From Shewanella algae (GTDB taxonomy: Bacteria; Pseudomonadota; Gammaproteobacteria; Enterobacterales; Shewanellaceae), in contig NZ_CP068230.1 in NCBI RefSeq assembly GCF_009183365.2, forward strand, positions 45,001-109,000: DNA of 64,000 bases. The letters run 5' to 3'. Both the position numbers and the translations under genes were made by a program. Under the pieces are notes generated by a model. It made no database searches, was not told the origin of the DNA, and saw nothing but the letters and a program-made list of their open reading frames with translations. Below, piece after piece: positions 29,194-37,306 of this stretch (the stretch's first letter is position 1; each line of letters starts with the position of its first letter).

Positions 29194-29772
29194 ATGATTA
29201 CCATTTCCGAAGCAGCTCAGGCGCACTTTGTTAAACTCCTGGATGGTCAGCCGGAAGGCACTCATATTCGGGTCTTTGTTATCAGCCCTGGGACTCCTCA
29301 GGCTGAATGTGGCGTTTCATATTGCCCACCGGATGCGGTTGAAGCCGACGATATCGAGCTGGAGTTTAATGGCTTTAAGGCCATGGTCGATGAAAAGAGC
29401 GCTCCTTTCCTGGAAGAAGCCAGCATTGATCTGGTGGCCGATCAGTTAGGTTCACAACTGACTCTGAAAGCGCCCAATGCCAAGATGCGTAAAGTGTCTG
29501 ACGATGCTCCGCTGACCGAACGCTTGGAGTATATGATCCAGGCCGAGATCAACCCCCAGCTGGCTAGCCACGGCGGTCACATCATGCTGGTGGAGATCAC
29601 AGATGACGGCGTGGCGGTACTGCAGTTCGGCGGTGGTTGTAACGGTTGCTCCATGGTCGATGTGACCCTGAAAGACGGCATCGAGACTCAGTTGCTGGAG
29701 CGTTTCCCCGGCGAATTGACCGGTGTTCGTGATGTAACAGATCACCAGCATGGCGACCATTCTTACCAGTAA
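29194..29772 (+). CDS. nfuA: Fe-S biogenesis protein NfuA
   Basis: A 192-aa Fe-S carrier: an N-terminal degenerate A-type domain (MITISEAAQAHFVKLL) and a C-terminal Nfu domain with C149 and C152 in GGGCNGCSMVDVTLK, the same positions as in E. coli NfuA. It delivers 4Fe-4S clusters to target enzymes under stress. The ATG at 29194 (GGAGCAGG upstream) matches the family start; the longer ORF form is not supported. The bioH-comF-nfuA order is conserved. Confidence 0.97.
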   Translation: MITISEAAQAHFVKLLDGQPEGTHIRVFVISPGTPQAECGVSYCPPDAVEADDIELEFNGFKAMVDEKSAPFLEEASIDLVADQLGSQLTLKAPNAKMRKVSDDAPLTERLEYMIQAEINPQLASHGGHIMLVEITDDGVAVLQFGGGCNGCSMVDVTLKDGIETQLLERFPGELTGVRDVTDHQHGDHSYQ

Positions 29773-29792
29773 TACTGGTACAGGTTCCAAAG

Positions 29793-29822
29793 AAAAGGAC
29801 AGTTCAACACTGTCCTTTTTTA
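29793..29822. terminator. Bidirectional terminator between nfuA and the MATE gene
   Basis: AAAAGGACAGT / ACTGTCCTTTT around the loop TCAAC, with T-rich and A-rich flanks. It serves both convergent transcripts. Confidence 0.92.
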
Positions 29823-29828
29823 TTGCCA

Positions 29829-31169
29829 TCAGGCAGGAATAAATTGCCGCCGACGCCAGAGGAAGTGCAGCCCCAGGCTCAGGCTACGCGCCAGCATAAA
29901 GGCGCTCATGGCGGCCCATAGAGCATGGTTACCCAAGGGTTGCAACATGAACCAGACCGGGAAAAATACTGCCAAACTGGCGAAAATCATGCTGTTACGC
30001 ATCACTTTACCCTTGGTGGCACCAATATAGACACCGTCAAATAGATAGGAAGCAAATGCCAGCAGCGGCAGGGCGATAAGCCATGGCAGGTAGATCAATG
30101 CGACCTGACGCACCTCGGGAATATTGGTCAGCATGCCGATGAGCTGCTCACCGAAAATCCAGAAACAGCCGCTGAACCCCAGCGCTATGATGGCCGACCA
30201 ACTAAAGGCCAGGGAAACCGCCTGTTTGAGCGCGTCCAGGTGTTTTTGACCCGTGGTGCGGCCCACTTCGGCCTCGGCATAGTAGGCGATGCCATCCAGG
30301 GCGTAGGAGATCAGCAGCAACATATTCAATAACACGGCATTGGCCGCGACAGTTTCATCGCCGAGCCCGGCACCCTTGAAGGTCATAAAGGCGAAGGTGG
30401 CCTGCAAACACAAGCTGCGGATAAAGATATCCAGGTTCAGGCTCAAGAGGCGACCAAAGTCGCGGGGATGTAACTGCCCGAGCAGCTCAGCAATAGGCGG
30501 CAGATTGAACAGTTTTAACTGGCGCAACACCATGGTGCAGGCTACTGCGCAAGCGGTCATATCGGCGATGACGGATGCCAGGGCCGCGCCTTCTACGCCC
30601 CAACCCAAACCTATAACAAACAGCAGATCCAGAGCTATATTGGCACAGTTGGCGATGATCAACTGCCACATGGCGGCCTTGGGTTGCTGACGGCCCAGCA
30701 ACCAGCCAAGTAGAGCCAGGTTCAGCAATGCAAACGGGGCCGACCAGATACGAATGGAAAAGTAGCTCGCGGCGTAGTGACTGACCTGCTCACTGGCATC
30801 GGATAAACTGGCAGCCAGGCTGAGTATCGGCCCTTGCAACAGCAGAGCCATCAAGCCGAGGAAAAGTGCCAGCGTGCCGGCCTGCATCAACAGCTGCAGT
30901 TGCCGAGGCTTGTCATCGGCGCCATAGGCTTGGGCAACCATGCCCGTGGTGGCCATACGCAGAAACCCCAGCAACCAGAACAGCAGTGTTATAATGGTCG
31001 AACCAACGGCGACGCCCCCGAGATAATAGGCGTCACTCAAGTGCCCTATGACAGCCGTATCCACCAGACCCAGTAGCGGCACAGTTATGTTGGACAGTAT
31101 CATTGGAAGCGCCAGCGCAAACAGCTGGCGGTTTTTTTGCCTGTCGAACAGGCCAATGCTGGTGGTCAT
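29829..31169 (-). CDS. dinF: MATE family efflux transporter, DinF type
   Basis: A 446-aa inner-membrane protein with about 12 hydrophobic helices. It starts LFALALPMILSNITVPLLGLVDTAVIGHL, the MATE signature with the DinF-type spacing. DinF proteins are Na+- or H+-driven exporters of toxic or oxidised compounds. In E. coli dinF follows lexA; here it is more than 18 kb from lexA and I see no SOS box at its start. The 5' end is divergent from the polysaccharide deacetylase, with about 20 bp between starts. Confidence 0.9.
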   Translation of the reverse strand: MTTSIGLFDRQKNRQLFALALPMILSNITVPLLGLVDTAVIGHLSDAYYLGGVAVGSTIITLLFWLLGFLRMATTGMVAQAYGADDKPRQLQLLMQAGTLALFLGLMALLLQGPILSLAASLSDASEQVSHYAASYFSIRIWSAPFALLNLALLGWLLGRQQPKAAMWQLIIANCANIALDLLFVIGLGWGVEGAALASVIADMTACAVACTMVLRQLKLFNLPPIAELLGQLHPRDFGRLLSLNLDIFIRSLCLQATFAFMTFKGAGLGDETVAANAVLLNMLLLISYALDGIAYYAEAEVGRTTGQKHLDALKQAVSLAFSWSAIIALGFSGCFWIFGEQLIGMLTNIPEVRQVALIYLPWLIALPLLAFASYLFDGVYIGATKGKVMRNSMIFASLAVFFPVWFMLQPLGNHALWAAMSAFMLARSLSLGLHFLWRRRQFIPA

Positions 31170-31188
31170 AATTTCTCAGAGGTTAATG

Positions 31189-32244
31189 ATGTTGAAAAAG
31201 CTGTGCTTTTTGCTCTGCAGTTGTCTTGGGCTAATAAGTTCACCCGTCCTGGCGGCAGTCATTCTACAGTATCACCATGTTTCTGACAGCTCGCCGGCCA
31301 GTACCAGTGTGACTCCGGCCCAGTTTCGGGAGCAGATGCAGTATCTGGCGGATCATGATTTCAATGTGGTGCCGCTGACCCAAGTAATAGAGGCGATTCG
31401 TCAGTCCAAAACGCTGGCACCGAGAACGGTTGCCATCACCTTCGATGACGGTTACCTCAGCATTGCCGAGGCCGCTCACCCAATACTGAAAGAGTTTGGC
31501 TTTCCCTACACACTGTTTGTGGCGATAGAGCCGATAGAAAAGGGTTACCGTGAGATGATGAGCTGGGAGCAGCTCAGAACACTGGTGGCAGAAGGCGCCG
31601 AGATTGCCAACCACAGTTGGGGGCATGAGCATCTGATCCGCCGCAATGCCACCGAAACCGAGGAGCAGTGGCTGGCGCGAATCGAAGCCAACCTGCTTGA
31701 GACCGAGGCCCGAATTGCCAAAGAAACCGGCGACAACCTGAAGATACTCGCCTATCCCTACGGCGAATATAACAGCCAGTTGGAGGCCTTGTTGCAGCGT
31801 CTTGGGTTTGTTGGCTTGGGGCAGCAGTCCGGTGCGGCAGGCCCTCACTCTGCTTTGACCTCTTTGCCGCGTTTCCCCGTGGCTGGCGCCTATGCCGATA
31901 TGAATGCTCTCAAGGTGAAACTGCATAGCCTGAATATGCCGGTGCAGGCCATCTCCCCCAGTAACCCTGAGTTACCTATGGGTCAGTGGCGGCCCGAACT
32001 TGAGGTGACTCTGGACATGAGCGATATCAATCAGTCGCAGCTCATGTGTTATGTACAGGGGCAGGGCGCCAAGAAACCTCAATGGTTGTCGGCGAATCGT
32101 TTCCGTATTCAGGCTGAACTGGACTTGCCTCCGGGGCGATCCAGATACAACTGTACCGCCCCCAGCAAACGTCACGGCAGCTATTATTGGTTTTCCCAGG
32201 CATGGGTTAGGCCAAAGGATGACGGCAGCTGGATCAAGGAGTAG
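31189..32244 (+). CDS. Polysaccharide deacetylase (NodB fold), exported
   Basis: A 351-aa protein with a signal peptide (CFLLCSCLGLISSPVLA). The NodB domain shows VILQYHHVSDSSPAS, the metal/catalytic motif TVAITFDDGYLSI, IANHSWGHEHL with zinc-ligand His residues, and LAYPYGEYN. It probably removes acetyl groups from surface or wall polysaccharide; the substrate is unknown. GAGG precedes two adjacent ATGs (31186, 31189); the second has better spacing. The C-terminal 90 residues form an added beta-rich region. It converges with cheB, overlapping by 11 bp. Confidence 0.9.
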   Translation: MLKKLCFLLCSCLGLISSPVLAAVILQYHHVSDSSPASTSVTPAQFREQMQYLADHDFNVVPLTQVIEAIRQSKTLAPRTVAITFDDGYLSIAEAAHPILKEFGFPYTLFVAIEPIEKGYREMMSWEQLRTLVAEGAEIANHSWGHEHLIRRNATETEEQWLARIEANLLETEARIAKETGDNLKILAYPYGEYNSQLEALLQRLGFVGLGQQSGAAGPHSALTSLPRFPVAGAYADMNALKVKLHSLNMPVQAISPSNPELPMGQWRPELEVTLDMSDINQSQLMCYVQGQGAKKPQWLSANRFRIQAELDLPPGRSRYNCTAPSKRHGSYYWFSQAWVRPKDDGSWIKE

Positions 32245-33253
32245 TCAGTAATTTCAACAGCCTGGCCGGGATATTCGCCAGTGGCAACTGCTCGTTGCAG
32301 GCATTGAGTGCCACTGCCGAGCCAGGCATACCCCAAACCACAGAACTGGCCTCATCCTGGGCTATGGTGTGGGCTCCCGCCTGATGCATTTTCAGCAGGC
32401 CTGCCGCACCGTCTTTACCCATGCCCGTGAGTATCACCCCTATCGCCGACTTAGCGGCAATCTCGGCAATGCTGTTGAACAGCACATCCACCGAGGGCTT
32501 ATGGCGGTTGACGGTTTCCGTGTCCAGCAGCCTGGTGTAGATATGGGCCCCACGGCGCTCGAGTACCAAGTGGGCATGGCCCGGTGCCAGATAGGCAACG
32601 CCCTGAGTCAATCTTTCCCCGCCCTGAGCCTCTATCACTTCCATTCTGGCGTGTTGGTTGAGGCGGCGGGCAAATGAAGCGCTGAAGGCCGCGGGAATAT
32701 GCTGGGCTATGACTATGGGGGGGGTATTGGCTGGCAGCGGTGCCACTACCCGTTGAATGGCCTCAGTACCGCCGGTGGAAGCGCCTATGGCTATAATACG
32801 GTTTTTGAGTTTGGCATCACCGCTCAGTGGTGCAGTGCTGCCTTGTTGAGGGGTGACATGGCTGGCGGCAGCCAGATGCACCTTATCGATCAGCTCTTGC
32901 TGATAGTCCAGAAGCCTATTGGTCAAGTCCTGTTTAGGCTTGGCGATAAAGTCGACCGCCCCGAGGGATAAGGCCTCCAGGGTTACGTCGGCGCCGCGCT
33001 CGGTCAAGGACGACACCATGACTACAGGCATGGGCCTTAGGCGCATCAAGTTGCGCAGAAAGGCCAGGCCATCCATCTTGGGCATTTCCACATCCAGGGT
33101 CAGTACATCAGGCTGCAGCGCCTTAATCATCTCTCTGGCTTCGTAGGGGTCCTCGGCGCAGCCGACGACATCTATGTCTTGGGCCTGGCTGAGCATATGA
33201 CTCAGCAACTGGCGTACCAGTGCCGAGTCGTCAACAATCAGAACTTTTACCAT
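32234..33253 (-). CDS. cheB: Chemotaxis protein-glutamate methylesterase CheB
   Basis: A 339-aa two-domain response regulator. The receiver has the acidic pair D8/D9, phospho-acceptor D54 in LTLDVEMPKMDG, and a Lys in FIAKPK. The esterase domain has the triad S159 (AIGASTGGTEAI), H185 (AQHIPAAF) and D281 (GMGKDGAAGL). It removes methyl groups from receptor glutamates and opposes the adjacent CheR. It is the last gene of the che operon, 2 nt after cheR. Confidence 0.97.
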   Translation of the reverse strand: MVKVLIVDDSALVRQLLSHMLSQAQDIDVVGCAEDPYEAREMIKALQPDVLTLDVEMPKMDGLAFLRNLMRLRPMPVVMVSSLTERGADVTLEALSLGAVDFIAKPKQDLTNRLLDYQQELIDKVHLAAASHVTPQQGSTAPLSGDAKLKNRIIAIGASTGGTEAIQRVVAPLPANTPPIVIAQHIPAAFSASFARRLNQHARMEVIEAQGGERLTQGVAYLAPGHAHLVLERRGAHIYTRLLDTETVNRHKPSVDVLFNSIAEIAAKSAIGVILTGMGKDGAAGLLKMHQAGAHTIAQDEASSVVWGMPGSAVALNACNEQLPLANIPARLLKLLTTP

Positions 33254-33255
33254 GA

Positions 33256-34128
33256 TCAGTATGGCTCCTTGCTTCCTGAGACATGGGACAGCCGCGGCAG
33301 AGTCGAATCCTGATGCCGCAGGCGATAAGTGGTTTGAGCGACGGTTTCAAACTCACGGGAGATATTGGTCAGGCTTTCCGAATGGCCAATAAATAACACA
33401 CCATCATCGGCCAGGAGTTTTCTGAAACCGGCCACTATCTTCTGCTTGGTGCTCTGGTCGAAATAGATCAGCACATTACGGCAGAAGATGGCATCGAATG
33501 GGCCCTGCATCGGCCAGGGCTCCAGTAAGTTGAGCTGCTTGAAGAAGAGTAATTTTTTGATCTGGTTGCTAATACTAAACTCTTCCGCTGCGCCTTGCAG
33601 ATAGTGGTGCCATCGTTCAGGGATGGCCTCCATTCCGGCCAGGGGATAAACTCCGGCTTCGGCTCTGGCCAACACATTGGTATCGAGATCGGTTGCCAAT
33701 ATTTTCAGGTCCCAACCCGAGGCGGCTGGAAAGTGCTCTGCCAAGGTCATGGCTATGCTGTAGGGCTCTTCACCGCTGGAGCAGGCTGCCGACCAAACTC
33801 TCAGCCTGCGTTGCTTGCGCTGCTGCCAATAGGGCACCAGTTCGGTTTCCAGAAAGTTGAAGTGGTGCCGCTCACGGAAAAAGGAGGTCAGATTGGTGGT
33901 CAACGCGTTGATAAATGGCGCCAGTTCCAGAGGGTCGCTTTGCAGCTTGAGGCAGTATTCCCCGAAGTTGGCCAGCCGCAACAATCGCAGCCGGCGGCTG
34001 AGCCTGGAATACACCATATGGCGCTTGCGCTCGGGTAACACTATCCCTGTGTGTTGGTAGGCCAGCTCGCGGATGATGCCGAAATCCGCGGCTGTCATCG
34101 GGAATGCCTTCTCTTCATCGAAGCTCAA
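33256..34128 (-). CDS. cheR: Chemotaxis protein methyltransferase CheR
   Basis: A 290-aa SAM-dependent methyltransferase: an N-terminal helical domain (FGIIRELAYQHTGIVLPERKR) and a catalytic domain with RVWSAACSSGEEPYSIAM, the SAM site LKILATDLDTNVL, and FDAIFCRNVLIYFD. It methylates receptor glutamates. AGGAG lies 7 nt before a TTG at 34128, right after the MCP stop; an ATG at 34098 is the alternative. The receptor upstream ends in a WxxF tether that CheR proteins of this type can bind. Confidence 0.95.
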   Translation of the reverse strand: MSFDEEKAFPMTAADFGIIRELAYQHTGIVLPERKRHMVYSRLSRRLRLLRLANFGEYCLKLQSDPLELAPFINALTTNLTSFFRERHHFNFLETELVPYWQQRKQRRLRVWSAACSSGEEPYSIAMTLAEHFPAASGWDLKILATDLDTNVLARAEAGVYPLAGMEAIPERWHHYLQGAAEEFSISNQIKKLLFFKQLNLLEPWPMQGPFDAIFCRNVLIYFDQSTKQKIVAGFRKLLADDGVLFIGHSESLTNISREFETVAQTTYRLRHQDSTLPRLSHVSGSKEPY

Positions 34129-34138
34129 TCAGTATCTC

Positions 34139-36724
34139 CTAGAACTCGCTCCACTCTTCTGAACTGACACGGATCTTGGGGGACTTATCCCCGGCGATCA
34201 GGGTCAGGGGCTTGCCGGCGCCCTTTTCCAGATTGGCGGTATTGAAGAAGCCCAATTGACGCTTCATGCTTCTGGCCTGTTCGGCCATGGCATCGCCTGC
34301 TGCCGAGACCTGTTCCACCAAGGCGGCGTTTTGCTGAGTCATTTCATCCATCTGCGATACAGCCTTATTGACCTCCTGGATCCCAACCGACTGCTGCTCT
34401 GCGGCTATGCTGATCTGGTTGATCATGCCGGCTACCTTGGACACGGCTTGCACTATCTCCTGCAGGGTTTCACCGGATTGATTGACCAACTGGGTGCCAT
34501 CTGTGACCTTGTTGACGCTGTCGCGGATCAGCTCCTTAATCTCTTTGGCGGCACCGGCGCTGCGCTGTGCCAGGTTACGTACCTCTCCGGCCACTACGGC
34601 AAAACCACGGCCCTGTTCTCCGGCTCTGGCAGCCTCGACCGCAGCATTCAGCGCCAGCAGGTTGGTCTGAAAGGCGATTTCATCTATCACGCTGATGATG
34701 TCGGCAATGCGTTTGCTCGAGGTGTTGATCTCCTCCATGGCGCTGACAGCCTGTTTGACTACCTTGCCACCTTCGCCTGCCTTCTCGCTGGCCTCCTGGG
34801 CTAAGTTGTTGGCCAGAGTGGCATTTTCGGCACTTTGCTTCACAGTAGCTGTCATCTCCTCCATGCTGGAGGCGGTTTGCTCCAGGGAGGCGGCCTGCTC
34901 TTCGGTACGCTGGCTAAGGTCGGCGTTGCCCTGAGCTATCTCTTCGGCTCCTGAGGTGACGGTATTGGCTGAGTCATTGATGCCCCCAATCACTTCGGTC
35001 AACTTACTGATGGTGGCATTGGCATCTTGCTGCAGCTTGGCAAACTGACCCTGATATTCGCCGTCGAGCTTACGATCCAGTTGCCCCTTGGCCAGGCCAT
35101 CGAAGATATCGGCGATTTTGGAGATGACATTGTCGGCTATGCCTACCAAGCGGTTGAGGCCGTTGGAGAGGTTAAGGAAGAAGCCTTCCTTGTTGTGAAT
35201 ATCCAGGCGGCGGCTCAGGTCGCCGTCGTTGGCCGCCGTGATAATGGCGTCAATCTCCTGCTCTATGGCCACTTCATTGGTACGGTCGGCCCACTCAACC
35301 ACAGTGCCAATTCGTCCCTGTTCCGGGTCCAGTATCGGGTTGGCTATGATTCTGAAGGTACGGCCGCCAACTTGCAGCTGGCTGTCGTAGGTTTCGGTCA
35401 ATCCGGCGAGAATACTGCGCTGGTGGCTGGGGACTTTGTGGAAACCATCGATATTTTGTCCCAGCAGTTTGCTGGCATTGAACTTGGGCAGGTCGCGGAG
35501 AATATCTTTCTCGGCTGCCTGAAACATCTGCTGCACAGCCTGGTTGAGGTAGATGATATTGCCGTCGTTATCCGCCACCATGGTATTTGAACTGACATTA
35601 TCCAATGCCTGACGAATGCGGGCATTTTCGGCCGACAGCTGTTTTTCCTGTTGCTCTCTGGCCAGGCTGGCGGTGATATCCTGCCACTCCACAACTGTGC
35701 CGGTACGCTTGCCCTGTTCAAATACCGGGGTGGCAATCAGGTTGAATGTCAGCCCGGCCACCTTGATGCGGGTGTTATAGCTGTCGGTGAGCTGGTCCAG
35801 CAATTGTCGCTGATGCTCAGGATGGCGATGGAAGATATCGATATTGCTGCCAATCAGCTTGCTCATGTTGAAGGCCTGCAACTCCTGTTGCAGCTTTTGC
35901 TCATTGCCGGCCAGCATTTCATTCAGTGAGTCGTTCAGGTAGATGATGTTGTAGTCGGTATCGGCGACCATCACATTGGCCTGGCAGACATTGAGAGCCT
36001 GCTTGATGCGGGTGTTCTCTGTAGCGCTTTGCTGCTCCAATTGTTGTTTGCTAAGGGCTTCGGTGAGATCCTGCCATTCGACCACAGTGGCAATACGCTG
36101 CTTGTTTTCGTCGAATACCGGCGAAGCTATCAGGCTGAAGGTGCGACGACCTACCTTGATCTGAGTCGAGTAGACCTGCTCCAAGCCGGCGATCAATTTC
36201 CTTTGATGCTCAGGGTTGCGGTGGAAAACATCCATATTGGCGCCCTGCAGCTTGTCGGCCTGGAATTTGGGCAATACCTCTTGAATGTCGGCCTCGGCGT
36301 CCTGCATGGTTTGTTGCAGCGAGTGGTTGAAGTAGAGAATATCACCGGCCGGATTGGCCACCATCACATTGGCCTGGCAGATATCCAGAGCCTTGAGAAT
36401 GGCTTGCTGCTGTTGCTGGCTCTGACGCCAACGGCTGAGCTCGTCCAGCAGTGGCTTCCAGCCCGGCAGATCAAGCTCGGCAAACTGCTGCGTGCCGTCT
36501 TTCAGCAACCGCTGCAGTTGGTTGATGGCGCTATCCAGGGTGCCTTTGTGCTTGAGTGAGTGCAATAGCCCAAGCAGTATGCAAACCAGTGTGACGCCCT
36601 GCAGAATAATAATGATATTGGGATCCTGGCCTAGCAGCATGAGCGCCATTACGGCGATGCCCGTGATTAAGCCAAGCAGATTCCAGGGATTGCTGTTGAT
36701 TATGTTGGCATTGGCGGCATCCAT
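34139..36724 (-). CDS. Methyl-accepting chemoreceptor with three Aer2-like PAS domains
   Basis: An 861-aa receptor. Two transmembrane helices (about residues 14-32 and 36-57) form a hairpin with almost no periplasmic loop, so sensing is cytoplasmic. Three tandem PAS domains lie at about 108-222, 238-352 and 367-482. Each carries FH(R/K) (H168, H299, H429) and VVEW (W217, W347, W478), with 48-49 residues between them. In P. aeruginosa Aer2, as I recall it, heme ligand H234 and O2-stabilising W283 have the same spacing. Two HAMP-like segments (about 489-575) and the MCP hairpin (tip FQTNLLALNAAVEAARAGE near 685-705) follow. The end EEWSEF fits the xWxxF CheR tether. It is placed between cheW and cheR. 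Confidence 0.95.
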   Translation of the reverse strand: MDAANANIINSNPWNLLGLITGIAVMALMLLGQDPNIIIILQGVTLVCILLGLLHSLKHKGTLDSAINQLQRLLKDGTQQFAELDLPGWKPLLDELSRWRQSQQQQQAILKALDICQANVMVANPAGDILYFNHSLQQTMQDAEADIQEVLPKFQADKLQGANMDVFHRNPEHQRKLIAGLEQVYSTQIKVGRRTFSLIASPVFDENKQRIATVVEWQDLTEALSKQQLEQQSATENTRIKQALNVCQANVMVADTDYNIIYLNDSLNEMLAGNEQKLQQELQAFNMSKLIGSNIDIFHRHPEHQRQLLDQLTDSYNTRIKVAGLTFNLIATPVFEQGKRTGTVVEWQDITASLAREQQEKQLSAENARIRQALDNVSSNTMVADNDGNIIYLNQAVQQMFQAAEKDILRDLPKFNASKLLGQNIDGFHKVPSHQRSILAGLTETYDSQLQVGGRTFRIIANPILDPEQGRIGTVVEWADRTNEVAIEQEIDAIITAANDGDLSRRLDIHNKEGFFLNLSNGLNRLVGIADNVISKIADIFDGLAKGQLDRKLDGEYQGQFAKLQQDANATISKLTEVIGGINDSANTVTSGAEEIAQGNADLSQRTEEQAASLEQTASSMEEMTATVKQSAENATLANNLAQEASEKAGEGGKVVKQAVSAMEEINTSSKRIADIISVIDEIAFQTNLLALNAAVEAARAGEQGRGFAVVAGEVRNLAQRSAGAAKEIKELIRDSVNKVTDGTQLVNQSGETLQEIVQAVSKVAGMINQISIAAEQQSVGIQEVNKAVSQMDEMTQQNAALVEQVSAAGDAMAEQARSMKRQLGFFNTANLEKGAGKPLTLIAGDKSPKIRVSSEEWSEF

Positions 36725-36742
36725 TCTTCTTTCCTCGATGTC

Positions 36743-37294
36743 TTAAAGGTTGGCAGCCTGAGGCTGTTCCAAGTCCAGTTGCTGCAGCAAACTGGAAAGT
36801 TGTGATGCATCCGGCAGCACTTCATTACCGAGTAACATATTGATATTCAATAGTATGACCATCTTATCGGCCACACAGGTGAGCCCATGGATGAAACGCA
36901 TGTCCGTGTCCTGGCCAAAATCGGGCGCACTGCGGATCTCTCTCTGGGTGATACTGAAAACATCGGAAACGGCATCCACCACTATGCCCATCACCTTGTG
37001 CTGTTTATCCAGGCGCACTTTCAGCACTATCACTACTGTGGTTGGGCCATATGCCAGGGTCTTGATACCGAACCTTTGACGCAGATCTATGATGGGGACT
37101 ATGGTGCCGCGCAGATTGATCACCCCTTTGACATGGGGCGGCGCATTGGGAATAACCGTGGTTGCTTCCCAGCCACGGATCTCCTGCACCGAGAGAATAT
37201 CGACGCCATATTCCTCATCGGCCATCATAAAGGTGAGGTATTGCTGTGATTGATCTTCCGCAGCTGCCGATGTTGCAGGGTTGGATTCTGTCAT
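36743..37294 (-). CDS. cheW: Chemotaxis coupling protein CheW
   Basis: A 183-aa SH3-like adaptor joining receptors to CheA: QYLTFMMADEEYGVDILSVQEIRGW, then NAPPHVKGVINLRGTIVPIIDLRQRFG and VDAVSDVF. GAAGGGAAG lies before the ATG. It is 12 nt after cheA and 18 nt before the receptor gene, in one operon. Confidence 0.97.
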   Translation of the reverse strand: MTESNPATSAAAEDQSQQYLTFMMADEEYGVDILSVQEIRGWEATTVIPNAPPHVKGVINLRGTIVPIIDLRQRFGIKTLAYGPTTVVIVLKVRLDKQHKVMGIVVDAVSDVFSITQREIRSAPDFGQDTDMRFIHGLTCVADKMVILLNINMLLGNEVLPDASQLSSLLQQLDLEQPQAANL

Positions 37295-37306
37295 TGCGCT
37301 TCCCTT

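Noticed and set aside
29829..31169. SOS control of dinF
   Set aside because: No CTG-N10-CAG box is visible between it and the divergent deacetylase gene.
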